Positions 32,300-44,120 of a stretch of 64,000 bases of DNA are shown piece after piece. How positions within the stretch are numbered: position 1 is the stretch's first letter; the number at the start of each line of letters is the position of its first letter. Source of the DNA: Epiperipatus broadwayi. Its lineage: Eukaryota; Onychophora; Udeonychophora; Euonychophora; Peripatidae. The DNA is taken from NCBI GenBank assembly GCA_028023455.1, contig JAQFVV010012422.1, forward strand, positions 7,427,210 to 7,491,209, written 5' to 3'. Made by a program: the position numbers and the translations under genes. The notes beneath the pieces were generated by a model. That model was given only the letters and a program-made list of their open reading frames with translations, had not been told where the DNA came from and did no database searches.

Positions 32300-32503
32300 T
32301 ATATTTAAAGCTTTCTGGCTAAAATGCTTAAGACTGGCTTATATATATATAAAAGTTAAGTTTAGAAAAGGTTGGTATCAACCTTTTCTATCAAAATCTC
32401 TGTCTCGTGTCAAAGCTTGATTATTTATTAGATATCTGTTTAAAATCTGATTGGCTTTCTCTGTTATAATTGCGCATGTGAGAAAGGCTAGCATACTTTC
32501 AAT
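32300..32503. repeat. Unnamed dispersed repeat fragment
   Basis: Blocks such as TTATTAGATATCTGTTT, TCTGATTGGCTTTCTCT and a small hairpin AAAAGGTTG.TATCAACCTTTT resemble 18400-18600 and 59820-59945. Confidence 0.4.

Positions 32504-32588
<85 letters not shown>
32504..32588. repeat. (AAT)n microsatellite
   Basis: A second AAT array of about 28 repeats. Confidence 0.97.
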
Positions 32589-32593
<5 letters not shown>

Positions 32594-32699
32594 GAAAAGG
32601 GAAGAGAGAGCAAAAGCTACTCTAAAAATGAGTTTTGTAGTTGCTATATAAACCAATCTATAACCACAAATATATTCACATATAGAACATACAGCTCCA

Positions 32700-35600
32700 A
32701 TTTTCTGTTTACTTGTTAATTTACGATGCTGTCTTTTAATTCCCTCAGAAGAAAACTTTTCTTTCTGAAATACTTCAGCCCAATGTCTAATTGTTTTGTA
32801 TTCTCTGCCATATCTTCACAATGGAAACAATTATCATTGTATTTTTTTAAAGAATGTTTTGGAGATAATCTTTGTAATGTAGATGGGTCTATCTCTCCTA
32901 TGAAATTCATGTTTAAGTTCATCATAAAACATCATTTTAGGATGTCTTTCATTATTTATTTGTTTTACATGTTCAGTCAAATGAAGGTGTGATTTTAATA
33001 GTGGACTGAATAGTATTAAATCCGGAAATGATGAACATATTGATTGATTTTATGATCTTGCCATTGTATTTTTAAAATTTTACAAAGCATCCTTCTAATG
33101 TCTTTATATTGTGCTAATAGGGTGTCCAAGTTTCACATCCATACAATAAATTGATTAAAATAACAGTATTATATACAGCTAACTTAGATGTAGTAGTTAT
33201 TTCCCTATGGAGATGTTAAAAGCAGCAGCAACACATTGGATTCTGTATTGAATTTCAGCATCTAATTCAACTTTTCTACTTATAAATTACCAAGGTATTT
33301 CAACTGACTTTCATTCTCAAGTTGACAAAAGTCTAAGCTGAAAGTTGCTGAGGATTTGTTCCCTATCACTGGCTAATAAACAACTTGAGTTTTTTGAACA
33401 TTAATTAATAAACTGAGATCTTTATAAAATGCATTTAAAACATTAAGAACACTCAGTAAATCATTTTTCAAACTGAAAAAATAGCACAATCATCAGCATA
33501 CTTAACTCCAATATCCAAGAAGATTTAAACTCTTCTTTTTGCTCTTAACCCATTCAAATTAAAAATTCTACTATCAAACCTGTGTTGAATCTTGATCCCT
33601 GTCTGATTAAGTTGCCTATAAGCAATTCCAAAGACGACTGTCAAGTTGGAGCAAGCACACATCCTTGTGTATAATTTACACCAGTTTTCATTTCAGGTGC
33701 TTCAGATTTTCCACCTGTAGTATCTTCTCATGCCATCATATAGAAACTACATAATATGAATAATTGGATCAAATCCTTTGACCAAATCAAAAAAGCAATA
33801 CTCATTCCTTTGTTTCTGACACTTTTCTTGCATTTGCCTTGCAACAAAAAATTATATCTATATTGCTTCTTGATTCCCTAAAACCTCATTGAGTTTCTTA
33901 TAACCATTCATCTATAACTGGAAGCAATCTATTTAACAGAATTTTTGAAAGTACTTTTGTAGTAATGATATTCCATGATAATTACCACAATCTTGTCGGA
34001 TCCCTTTGTTTTTAAAAATTGGATGGCACAACTTCATGAGTTCAGATATTCCTAAAAAATTTGAATATTTTTGAAGTTAACATTTCACCACTATGTTTTA
34101 AAACTTCTCTAGATACTTTATCTGGACCTACATCCTTTTTATTTTTAAGATTGCAAAGAGCTGGATATCTTTATTTGAATCTAAATGAGTAGATTATATG
34201 GTTATATCATTAAAAGTCATCGTATTAATTCTTGTATCATTATTCAAAAGTTGATTAAAATAGTCTTTCCACCTGTTCAAAATATCATTGTCATCATATA
34301 ACAGACAGCCATTGCTGAATTTAATAGGATTGTGATACCATTTCTCAGGTACATATGTTGCTTTCAATGCATTGAAAAAAGATCATTGAATGCAAATGTA
34401 TGTATCTTTACAATTTTAATCCACCAATCATTTTTAAGCCTTCTTATCAATCGTTGAACTTCTTCCTTCAGGAAGTTCCACATTTAACCATTATGTTGCC
34501 AAGCAGAGAATGCCACATGTTTCATTTTAATTAAATCACTAATAATGTGACCATTATCAAAAAACTAATCATAATTCTTCTTTTTAATAAACCAAAGAAT
34601 AGATTAACTTGTATCCATAACAAATTCCTTAAGAGTATTCCATGCTTCAGTAATATTACAGTTCTGAAGATAGAAATTTAGCAATTTTAGTGTTTGATAG
34701 ATGTTTAATTTAGTAGATTTTTCTAGAGAACAAACAGTTTTTTTTTTTGTGAATGTGATTAGAATAGGATCTATTTTTAATGCAACTATCATTTTAATCT
34801 TAAAGATATTAATCTATGATCTGTCCACCACTCTGTGCTTGTGAGTGCTCATGTAATGTGAACTTATCTTGTATTCTGACTCCTAATAATATTGTAATGT
34901 ATTAATTGTTATTATTTTGAGCGTGGATGCATCCATGTTTCTTTGTAGTGATTTTTGTGCCTAAACAAGGTATTTGTGATAATCAATCTAGATATTCAAC
35001 AATAACAGACCATTTGAATTTACAGCCCTGATAGCATTATATCCAATAACTTTTGGCCAAATCACCAAAAAGAAATTTTTGATCTTTTAATGGTATTGGC
35101 CTAATAATGCTAATCAATAAGGAAAAGAAGCTTTCTTTCTCTGTATCTATGATGATAAAATAAGCTCTAGTACCATTATGCAAAACAAGTTTTAAGATCA
35201 TTAACATTTCATTGATACAATGAGGAATACCAATAATAGAAGATACTAAATTAGATTTTACAGTAAATTCAACACAACACATCTTTCATTGACTGATCTG
35301 CTTTTTCCAAAAAACTTATATACATTCATTTATTCTAAGAAACTTCCTTCCTCTAGGAGATGAATTTCACTAAGAGCAGCTATATCAATCTTAAACCTTG
35401 ACAGTTCTTTAGCCACAAATGCAGTCTTCCATTCTGGTCTTTAAGAGTTTAGATCAAGTAAAGTTCCTACATTCCATGTAACTATATTTAATTTAAAAAA
35501 ATAGATTTATATTTGTGATACCTTTAATAATATCCCTACTACTTACTATATCATTATTATAGATATTTATTACTTCTATTGGTGAAATTAGTAATCTGCC

Positions 35601-36240
35601 AGGCACAACAACATAGCCAGATTGAGTGAAGCAGTGCTATTCATAGACTACATTTTCTAAACCCTTCCATCATCATGGTAGGCAGGGGAATCCCTAAATA
35701 GAGTTGCCTAAACATAAATCTTTGCTAACCAAAACTTCTGTCCTACTTAATTTCAATTTCAAACTGACTCATTATTGACTGTACTGCCTCAAGCAAAGAT
35801 CACAACTAAGGACTACCAGCCTATGAAGACTGTTCCCATTATTGCTTTCTTAATTCTGAAGGGCTTGAGCTCAAAAAAAGGGATGGGGGATATTGGAATC
35901 ACAAATACTGTGTATGAAGTTAAAGGATAGAGATGGTGTGGCACAAACACACAATTCCATTATCACAGTTACTATAAGGAGATATCTGATGTCTTGAGAG
36001 GCTCATGATGACTAGGCCCTACAAAAACTTAAGTGATCAAATAAGAAAAAGAGGGAAACAAAATAGACTGCATGTGTTAGCAACAGTATCTAGCCATTGA
36101 TGAACCAACATCCTATTCTATAAAGCAGCAGATGTTCTTGGTCGATATTTACAGTTGGTCTTCGTATCTAGCGGTTATTCCACTATCTGTCACGTATGGA
36201 GCTTTAAGTAGCCTGAGCGCAACACGCGATATTAGATGCA
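32700..36240 (-). pseudogene. Nearly full-length decayed LINE (APE endonuclease + RT)
   Basis: Reading the minus strand from about 35490 gives, with stops, IVTWNVGTLLD, then FKIDIAALSEIHL, which are motif starts of an apurinic-type endonuclease. About 2 kb later at 33490 comes GVKYADDCA, the YADD catalytic box of reverse transcriptase. The region 35500-36240 upstream, with more CpG near 36140-36235, could be the 5' UTR. Many stops and frameshifts show it is old. The clade is not certain; the nearest parallels are RTE/CR1-type LINEs. The 3' boundary near 32700 is approximate. Confidence 0.7.
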
Positions 36241-36604
36241 GTAGCATAAATAAAATATAGCATATAATGAATGCTCGGCTGAGTTGTAAAATGCGATGAA
36301 GTTTTAAAAAGTGAATGGTAAAAAATTAAAGTCATATAATAAAGATTGATGCGTTTAAAAAAAAATACAGTTGATTAAAAAAATGGAGAGTTTAATAATA
36401 ATAAAGAAATTATATTATGGTATTTTAACATTAAGTTGGGAAAAACCCATATTAACATTTTGTGGGAAATGGCGTTTTGTGGATCTAAATTATGGACTAT
36501 CAAAATAAAGTAAGTGTAGTATTATTTGAAAGAAGATGCATCTCAGGATATGAAGATGAATTAGAATTACCACGTATTTAGAAATAAAAGGATTTGTTAA
36601 AAAA
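36241..36604. other. No gene seen
   Basis: AT-rich; nothing recognised. Confidence 0.45.
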
Positions 36605-36870
36605 AAGTGTTTTTAATTAGAGAGGATTTGAACCCAGACTTTCAAGCTCCCTTCAATCATCCACTCCATCCAAATAACCGATACACATGACCACATACAT
36701 GTGAAACAGCTAAATGATCTCCAATATACATATTTCGTGATGAACCATCACCATCAATCAGGTGGTCAGGATCACAGGTATGTGATCATGTGTATCGGTC
36801 ATATAGGATGGAGTAGATGACTGTGGGGAACTTGAAAGTATGTGTTCAAATTCTTTCTAATTATATCTAG
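36605..36870. repeat. Short F2 palindrome
   Basis: GGATTTGAACCCAGACTTTC and GATACACATGACCACATACA on the left are answered inverted by ATGTGATCATGTGTATCGG and ACTTGAAAGTATGTGTTC on the right. Confidence 0.75.
36716..36773 (-). ncRNA. Hammerhead-like motif of F2 with core insertion
   Basis: Minus strand: GATC, CTGATTGA (one base inserted in the core), an extended stem II GTGATG/CATCAC, GAA, AT-ATGT-AT, A, TTGG, AGATC. The insertion probably kills activity. Confidence 0.5.
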
Positions 36871-36954
36871 CTTAAGTATATATACCATACTTGTATTGGA
36901 ATATTAAAAAAATGTTAATGTTTATTTATTTAAAAACAAAAAAATGGGGCAATT

Positions 36955-37029
36955 CTGTTTATTTGTTTCATGTGTCAAAGCATCGGCCGGGAAGTAAGGC
37001 GGCTGTACTGACCTCTGGACCACCAACGC
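36955..37029 (-). repeat. tRNA-Gly-like SINE, copy b
   Basis: Minus strand: GCGTTGGTGGTCCAGAGGTC matches the 5' half of a tRNA-Gly with an A box; the middle is deleted; CTTCCCGGCCGATGCTTTG and ACACATGAAACAAATAAACAG close the head and start an A-rich tail. Confidence 0.7.
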
Positions 37030-37239
37030 TTGACAATTCTGTTTATTTGTAGTTAAACGTACAATATCATTATCAGTTAATGGTGAGTAGCTTGTTCCTC
37101 ACTGATTGCAAAACAGAAAAGAAGAAAAATCTGTGGCTATTTCATTTCCAAACTGCTTTCTAATCGATCTTGGACGTATATTAATTTTATGTGAGCATAT
37201 ATTCATATGTGTGTGAGGAGGGAGTGTGAATTTTAGTTT
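37030..37239. other. No gene seen
   Basis: Nothing recognised. Confidence 0.4.
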
Positions 37240-37390
37240 TAAACAAGCTACCAAGAGATTGTAAAAGATGTAGAAAGAGACTACATGCGAGATAAATGGA
37301 TGAAAGGAGAGACTGCACATTGGAAAAGAAACTGAATTAGAGAGATCATCTTTCTGAAATGAATCGATAATGTTGAAAATGATTATACGC
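37240..37390 (+). pseudogene. LINE ORF2 C-terminus relic (RTE-like)
   Basis: CAAGAGATTGTAAAAGATG, AGAAAGAGACTACATGCGAG and AATCGATAATGTTGAAAATG match the 3' end of the 30955 copy with internal deletions. Confidence 0.65.
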
Positions 37391-38009
37391 TACAAAATAT
37401 CTTGTGGTAGTAGGCCTTGGGATTCAATTTTTTTAAAAAAAAAAAAAATACACCATTTGAGTGTTTTCTCCCCGATTTTAGAAAAAAATATATCATCTAG
37501 CTATTAATTGAAACATTTTTGAAAATAATAAAAATAATTTAAAAGTAAAAGTCATTTAAATTAATTTTAAAAAATCTAAATATGTAATATGCGATGTTTT
37601 CTTTTTTGTTTATAAGTGATACTATCCCGAGTAGTTCAGTAATAAATGTGACTGGATCGTAGGATAATTCCTTTGGCAATTTCAAGTTGAGGAAAGAGGG
37701 ATGGGGGTCTGAATGGACCCTCGAATGTCAGATGAGATCCCGAGCTGTATGAATGAATTAATAAGCAATCTTCTCATCCCAATCATATAAATAAATAATA
37801 CGAATGTTTTATGTTTTCTATAAAGGATTTTAAAATAAAATAAAAAACACAGCATAAATTATAATTCTGCGCTGGAAATAAAAATTGATCAAAAATAGGA
37901 TATAACTCTTGAAAAGTAAGGTAAAATTGTCATTTGTTGAGCAAAAGTTTGTTCAACTTCCCCTGAATAAAAAAAAAAAAAAGAAAAAAGACATTACTCA
38001 CCAAACTAG
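37391..38009. other. Spacer with a weak SINE-like block
   Basis: 37620-37790 has a GGGTCTGAATGGACCCTCG hairpin-like stretch after GAGTAGTTCAGTAATAAATG. It might be a tRNA-derived remnant, but I cannot support a call. Confidence 0.35.
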
Positions 38010-38115
38010 CCAATTGGCGGTAGTGAGATTTAGAGCGGTTGCGCTTAACCAGCCTAGATTCGATTCTTAGTTTGAAGCTGTGGCAAGTGGACGCGCTACC
38101 ATGAGGCTTTTCAAT
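38010..38115 (+). repeat. tRNA-like (SINE) remnant
   Basis: GGCGGTAGTGAGATTTAGAG and AGATTCGATTCTTAG resemble A and B boxes of a tRNA-derived SINE, followed by GTGGCAAGTGGACGCGCTAC. Confidence 0.45.
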
Positions 38116-38996
38116 TTACAAATTTATAATTTGAAACAGCTCTCCTTTTCTGGTAATATTAAAAAATATAGTAATGCAAGAGTAGATCGTACTTAGTTAG
38201 TCAGCTACTCAGATGTTTTTTTTTACTTTACTTTACTTTCCAGGTAAGAATAATCGTACGGTAAAATCCGTTTAGGTAAACGCATAAACAGGCGAGTCAA
38301 AATCTGCCCTATGTTTCAGATTAGTTTTTTGCGCAAAAAAAAAAAAAAAAAGTTTAGTAGTAAGCCACGAAAAAAAAAATTATGATCAACTCCAGGCCTC
38401 TTTAAAAAAATGATTTATCTTGTTAGGTCTAATTATTCGTATTATAATGCGTGGGTTTAAATTTATGTACATTTATTTACACAGGTACTCCAAAATAAGA
38501 CTACAATAAATTAATACACGTGTTCATTCCTATGAGTATAAATTAAATTGCCATATTACTCTATTTAATTATTTGTATTATATTTTGGTGTCTGTGTGCA
38601 TATGTAAATATATATACGCAGTATGAAATTTTACTGATACACAAAGTCAAACACATTTATCTGTACGTGCTAAACATGTGGTCCATTCATAAATATGAAT
38701 GGTATTTCATTTGCATATATATTTTTTTCCTAATCAGAGTTTAGCCATGCGAAAAGGGCGGTTCCTTAGCCCGTTCCTTCCTTAAACCAACGAATAAAAT
38801 ATGCAAACGGTAACATTAATGACAGAGAAAAGAAGTTCCAGGAGGCTTCCTCTCCCTGCATAATTATCCCTGTAGCTCATTCCAGAAACATTCAGTTTTA
38901 TCAATGATTTAGTTGATTGAGGCCAAGTTGGTCGCACGCATAACCACTTGGATTACTTTACTGTTTATTCAACGTTATCTTTGTATCTTTTTGCAG
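38116..38996. promoter_or_regulatory. Upstream region of the PAN-domain gene
   Basis: AT-rich, then less so from 38750 to 38900. CTTTTTGCAG at 38987-38996 is a good splice acceptor just before the signal-peptide ATG, so a 5' UTR exon probably lies upstream. No promoter element can be placed with confidence. Confidence 0.35.
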
Positions 38997-39004
38997 GTTG
39001 GAAA

Positions 39005-40048
39005 ATGTTACTTTTTAGTATCTTCATCCTTTGCTGCTCTTCAAGCCTGGCTTTCGGTAATTATTATTATTATTAACTTATCATTTATTGTTATTTATAT
39101 ATATAAAATAATCATCCTATATTTATTTACTCTACTTAGTTTTTAATTAATTAAGTACTAAAATCTGTTAAAAAATATATTTGTTGTATGGTATACAAAA
39201 TTTATAACTAATAATTTTTATCGATGTTAAATATCGCGATTTTACAATATTTTGAGAATTTAGCAAAATAGAGATATGTGACTCGTCATTTATGGATAGT
39301 ATAAGTTACTATTAATTAATTACTACAAAAGTTATTATAGATAGGTTATTTAAAAATATTAAAACCAATAAGTCTGTTGTTGTTTTAGATGGTTTATTGG
39401 TAAATTTAAATCTCAATTTTTGTTACACTTTTACTTTACTAAAGTGGAACAAATTAGAGGATATTATAACATTTCTGTTATAGTATCGGAACTTTGATTA
39501 ATATAATCAAAATAAATTAGTCTTAGGAAAATATTTTAGAGTACAATATATATTTTATCTCCGACTTTTGATGTAAATATATCTATAAATTTAATCGGTT
39601 AAAATACCATATAACTATACCCACACATACCTTTACATACACATATGTTATAAGTACATAGTGTGCTCAATATTCGTATAGTAATTGTATATGTATAAGA
39701 TTTATATTACAGATTGATTCTCTTTTGATCATAATTCCATAATATTTATGAATTTACATTTCTTTTTGCTTGTTTCAGATTGTGAGGGATTTATTTCATA
39801 TGAGAGAACGCTCGGTAGTTCGTTGAAAATTTCCGGAATTGAAATCATTTCTGAAAAAAACATTACGCAAAAAAATAAAATTTTAAGCTACCCCTGTTTT
39901 GAAGAATGTCTTCAAAGTAATTGTTTATCTTTTGAAATTGATTACGATAAACGTATATGTCGACTGTTTTCCGTCAAGGCAAATGAAAACGGAGATAATT
40001 TGCAAGAAACCCCAGGAGTTCATTATTTTGAAAAATTGTGTTTAAGTG
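39005..40048 (+). CDS. Secreted PAN/apple-domain protein, first two coding exons
   Basis: Exon 1 (39005-39056) encodes MLLFSIFILCCSSSLAF, a classic signal peptide, and ends after the first base of a codon at a GTAATT donor. A 722-base intron ends TTGTTTCAG. Exon 2 (39779-40048, 270 nt) completes the codon as Asp and encodes about 90 residues with six Cys (residues 19, 57, 61, 66, 78, 105), spaced C-x3-C-x4-C-x11-C with outer Cys at both ends, as in PAN/apple domains, which bind proteins or glycans outside the cell. It ends in the same phase at GTAAGT, so the exon is symmetrical (1-1), typical of shuffled extracellular domains. Further exons should follow downstream; a possible one starts at 40201. 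The family member and role are unknown. Confidence 0.75.
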
Positions 40049-41034
40049 GTAAGTTCGTGTATGTGTGTGTATGTGTATTTAAAATTTTAATTCATCTATA
40101 AAAAAATAAAAAAAAAGTATATGTAAGTATCAATAAATAAATCTTTGATTCATAAACTGTTAAATTGTATATTAGTTTGATATTATATAATTTTGTTTAG
40201 TTTTGTTAATATGTGAACAAATAAGATGGCGCTATCATCGGCCAGGAAAACATAATACTTTTATACATTATATAAGATGTTATCAAATCTCCAGTTTTAG
40301 TTTTTTTTTAATGTATATAAAATTATATGATTCACTAAAAAAAATCAACTCTCAGTACTTTTTTTTTGTAATTGTTTATTTTATTTGCTTTGATTATTTC
40401 TAATAATAGTCTTCATTCTACAAAAAAGATATGGAAACAAATAGATCAGATATCTTCAATATGAGTATTATTATAAAAGTATCGGAAACATATATGCCCA
40501 CGTACACCTATAAGTGCCTTGAGTAATGATTAACATATGCATATATCTTGCTCATGATCTGGGTTCGAATCGGAAACAGATATCTTAAATATGAATATTA
40601 TTACAGATATCGGAAACGTGTATGCTCACGTACATCTATAAGTACCTCGAATAATGTTGTTTTTTAAATAACTGAGAATTTTTAAGCAATTTAATAGTTT
40701 GTTTTCAAATAGATCGCCTTTAGCCAACTTACTTAGACATCTAATTATTGATCAGTAAATAATATCTAATATTAACTAGAGGATTAAACAAATAAAAAAA
40801 CTCCTCTTGGCAGTTAATTAGTTTAATGAATTTTATGATTCCCTTCTCTTTTTTTCTGCGAACTGAGAAAGAATTCGAAAAAATGTTTGCCCTGTTATGG
40901 ATCTATTTAAGACTATTTACTTCACATACACGCACATACAAAAGTAATGGAAATCGTATATATATATATATTAATATTATTAAAAGATGTTTTAATATTA
41001 GTTACTGTCTTTTATAAATAAATAATCAAATGGA
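40049..41034 (+). other. Downstream of the PAN exon; possible further exon
   Basis: TTTTGTTTAG at 40191-40200 could be an acceptor. From there the phase-compatible frame runs to a stop at 40401-40403, but the protein has no recognisable domain and ends in a Phe-rich stretch. The rest is AT-rich with a duplicated block (ATCTTMAATATGARTATTATTA) near 40450 and 40580. Confidence 0.3.
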
Positions 41035-41150
41035 TTTACTACTCGAAAGTTTATAAGAAGTTTCGAAAACCGGAAGTGCCAGAACTGGAATCGAACCTAG
41101 GAGTTTACGAACCAGAGCCTAACACTATTTATTATAAGATTCAAGTGATC
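41035..41150 (-). repeat. SINE family B copy
   Basis: Minus strand: AGGTTCGATTCCAG is a perfect B box, preceded by GTTAGGCTCTGGTTCG and followed by TTCTGGCACTTCCGG and AAACTTCTTATAAACT, the family tail. Confidence 0.65.
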
Positions 41151-41983
41151 GTTTTTTTTAACTTATACAATCGCACGTATAATAATATATTTAAGGAGCT
41201 AGCAATTCGGGTATTCTCATTTTGATCACAGTATCCCAACTGCTCCGTTATCTCGAACTATCTTCAGTCAGAGAACGTAAGTATCTAAGCAATATTTACT
41301 ATCAATTAATCTAAAGCTGTTTCTATATACATTGTAAAGTGTAGGATTACTGCTTTATTTTTATCTTTTACACGGATGTGTACATCGAATTCAATAGACT
41401 TTTCTGAAATAAAAAAAACAAACAAATAAAGAACATTATGGTAGCTGCATGCATACTCAACGCTCACCTGTTTTCGTGATGGTGTTAATCATTCATCACT
41501 TCCCTGCTAATATAGTGCAGTGGTAGAATGGTAGTTTCTCTATGGTCTGGCATTATCATTTTCAGTTCGCGAACTTCTTATTAATATTCGATTACTATTA
41601 TTATGTTTATGAATGATCTACTATTGCATGTGTATGTAACTTAATAATATTGTTATGCTGCGTCTTTTCCTCGACTGGAATCTACAATTTTGATTTTGTA
41701 TTACTGCAAAGTAATTAGATATATTTTGTCAACTGGTTTAAGTATAATTAAATGCCCTTCAAATGACAAAATATATTTTTTTTAAAAGTACATTTTAACT
41801 ATAAAACGTATGTAAAATATAGTATCTTATTTCTAACATTCGTGTGAAATTTACTTTTGAAGTATAATATATAGAGAAGATCAAATTTACAGTTAGATTG
41901 TTTGCTAATATATTTTGATAAATAAATTATTTTTTTTTTACTAGAGTTGTAGTGATGTGTTTATATATATTCTATACTATAGG
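41151..41983 (+). repeat. Spacer with a SINE-like copy at 41510-41600
   Basis: GTGCAGTGGTAGAATGGTAG (A-box-like), TTCAGTTCGCGAACTTC (degenerate B box joined to the family tail CTTCTTATTAAT) mark a SINE B remnant. The rest is AT-rich with nothing recognised. Confidence 0.5.
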
Positions 41984-42480
41984 GATACACTGGCCTCAGT
42001 CACAAGATACAGACTTGAAGGGAATAAGAGCGGTGTCTTATTTCTGTGAGCCAATCTTAAGTGTCTAGAAGTGAGAGCTTGAATTTATAAATCATTCACC
42101 TTAAATCCATTTCTTATTTTTAATATTCTTATTAGCTCTTCTGAAATTTTGAACTTACTTTGTGCCAATATTAAACGATGTTAAATTACATAATATTTGA
42201 TAAATTTTACAAGGGCTATGTTTTAGATTGTAACAAACTATAGAAAGTAATCACTCTTTTCTCACTTCTAGACACTTAAGATTGGCTGTATAATTACATT
42301 TGAGTTCAGAAATAAGAGCGGGTCACTCTTATTTCCTTAAAGTCTCTATCTTGTGGCTGGAGTAAGATATCCTTGCAGATTGAACACCACTGTTTAACTG
42401 AACTTGTTAGGAAAGAATGATTACTTTCCATAGTTGGTTATAATTTAAAGCGCAGTGCTTGTAAAGTTCATCTAATATAT
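41984..42480. repeat. Foldback element with two interleaved inverted repeats
   Basis: Repeat A at about 41985-42075 (GCCTCAGTCACAAGATACAG ... CTTAAGTGTCTAGAAGTGAG) is inverted at 42259-42375. Repeat B at about 42185-42258 (ACAAGGGCTATG ... CTATAGAAAGTAATCACTC) is inverted at 42414-42480. The order is A-B-A'-B', not the nested A-B-B'-A' expected of a simple palindrome. No coding capacity. Confidence 0.75.
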
Positions 42481-42639
42481 TAATATATATTGTATGTAGC
42501 TATATGTATTTTAATTTCAATATCAGTCATTGGCGCTTGTTTTTTTCTTCTTCAAAGGCTTCTTATTGGGGGGGGGGTATTCCGAGAGTTATCCCCACCC
42601 CCTTTCCTTACCTCATGCCATATTTACCTACATCTGTCT

Positions 42640-42765
42640 CTTTGAATTGTTCTAATAGATTAGAGTTGCAGAATCTGCTGTTCAAAGTTCATAGATCTCA
42701 TACCAGTCACTTCCGATGCTCAACTTTTTAAATGTGTTCTTGAGCAATAAACCATTCAATTATTT
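42640..42765 (+). repeat. SINE family B copy
   Basis: TTAGAGTTGCAGAATCTGCT, AGTCACTTCCGATGCTCAAC and GAGCAATAAACCATTCAATT match the family tail. Confidence 0.6.
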
Positions 42766-42779
42766 GTCCCTGCATGTTT

Positions 42780-42885
42780 TGCCCCAGTGATAGAGTGGCA
42801 GACAGTTGAGCTTAAAGGTCGTGAATTGTAGCCAGCTCTGTTACTTCCAACGCTTGAACATTTTATGAACTTATTAAACGTTAGA
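42780..42885 (+). repeat. SINE family B copy
   Basis: CCAGTGATAGAGTGGCAGAC is A-box-like, GGTCGTGAATTGTAGCC a degenerate B box, then CTTCCAACGCTTGAACATTT. It lies directly after another copy, in the same direction. Confidence 0.65.
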
Positions 42886-43369
42886 TTTTTTTTAAAAAAT
42901 ATATATATATGCATTGGTCTTTAAACATTTTTAATTGGCTATGCCGAATGAATTCCTTTATTTTTACGTGTTCAGTTTGCTATTCTAGTTAACCACTAAT
43001 TCCCCACCCCGGCCCCATTTTTAACTTTGTTTAATCTATAAATAACATTGATTGCTTCTCTAAAATTCTACATCCACTCTTTTCTTCTTCTTTTTTTTAA
43101 TCATTCTTTAGACATTCATTCATTGAATCTGCAATTTTAATTTCAAAATCATGTTTGATGAGTTGTTAAAAACAGATGCTATAAAAGTAGATATTTTGAC
43201 TCTTAAATTTCAAAGTATAAAGATAAAACTATTGTATTTATTATTTGCTACAGCGATTTTTAAATATTTGAACTTAGGAAATGTTTTGAATTATCATTTT
43301 CTTTCATTTTTGGGGGAATAGGATATTCATATTTGAAAATTGTTTTTTTATTTTCTTAATACAGTTTTT
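42886..43369. other. No gene seen
   Basis: AT-rich; nothing recognised. Confidence 0.4.
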
Positions 43370-44120
43370 CTTCGAATTTTTTTGCTTTACTTTTTCATTT
43401 GCGTTTATCTCCTGGTCATCTGCAAAAGTCTATTTGAATGCTCACACATTGGTATTTTCCACTACATTTTCAATATTTCTGGTCATACATGTTGAATAAA
43501 GTATTGGCAATCTTAGATCCCAGATGGAAACTGTTTATGACAGGGATATATTGAGAAAAATGAATGGAAATAAAAAAAGTAAAATCCGAAGTCGCAAAAA
43601 AAAAATCACTTAGTCAGTTTGGGAACTAATATGATGACACCATATGAATCGATCTCCATGTACCCTGAAGGTCTGAATGCATACACAATTTATCATCAAA
43701 AATGAACTTTAGCTTACCTTTTGATTGTTTATTATTGATTTTCTTTCCTGTACGTTTTTCTACTGTGCCTCCTAATAAATTCTTTTTTTTTTCAATAGTT
43801 TTCTTGTCTTAATTAAGTATATTAGTGACCTTGACCACCCATATTTTTCAGAACTTCATATTTGATTTTCTTTTCAGTCATCTAATCATTTCCATACTTA
43901 TTCAAACTCACATTCCAAATCCTCTAGTCTTTTAATATCATGAATTAAAATTAATGTCATAAATTAAAATGATCAACCTTTTATAAAGCACTCTATAATC
44001 ATCTATAATGTCAAACATCAAAATAATGTTATCATTGTCCATTCCATAATGTGATCGTTTTCCATTCCATAACGTGATCCACTTCCATAGTCTTTCACAT
44101 CACAAACTTTGTTAATAGTA
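43370..44120 (-). pseudogene. Heavily decayed LINE RT relic
   Basis: The minus strand gives, across frameshifts, KIANTLFNMYDQ and NTNVWAFKQTFADDQEINAN, resembling the LFN-Y and FADDQ motifs of LINE reverse transcriptases. The limits are approximate. Confidence 0.45.

Noticed and set aside
40203-40403. Third exon of the PAN-domain gene
   Set aside because: Acceptor and phase fit, but the protein is low-complexity, Phe-rich and without a domain, so I only mention it.
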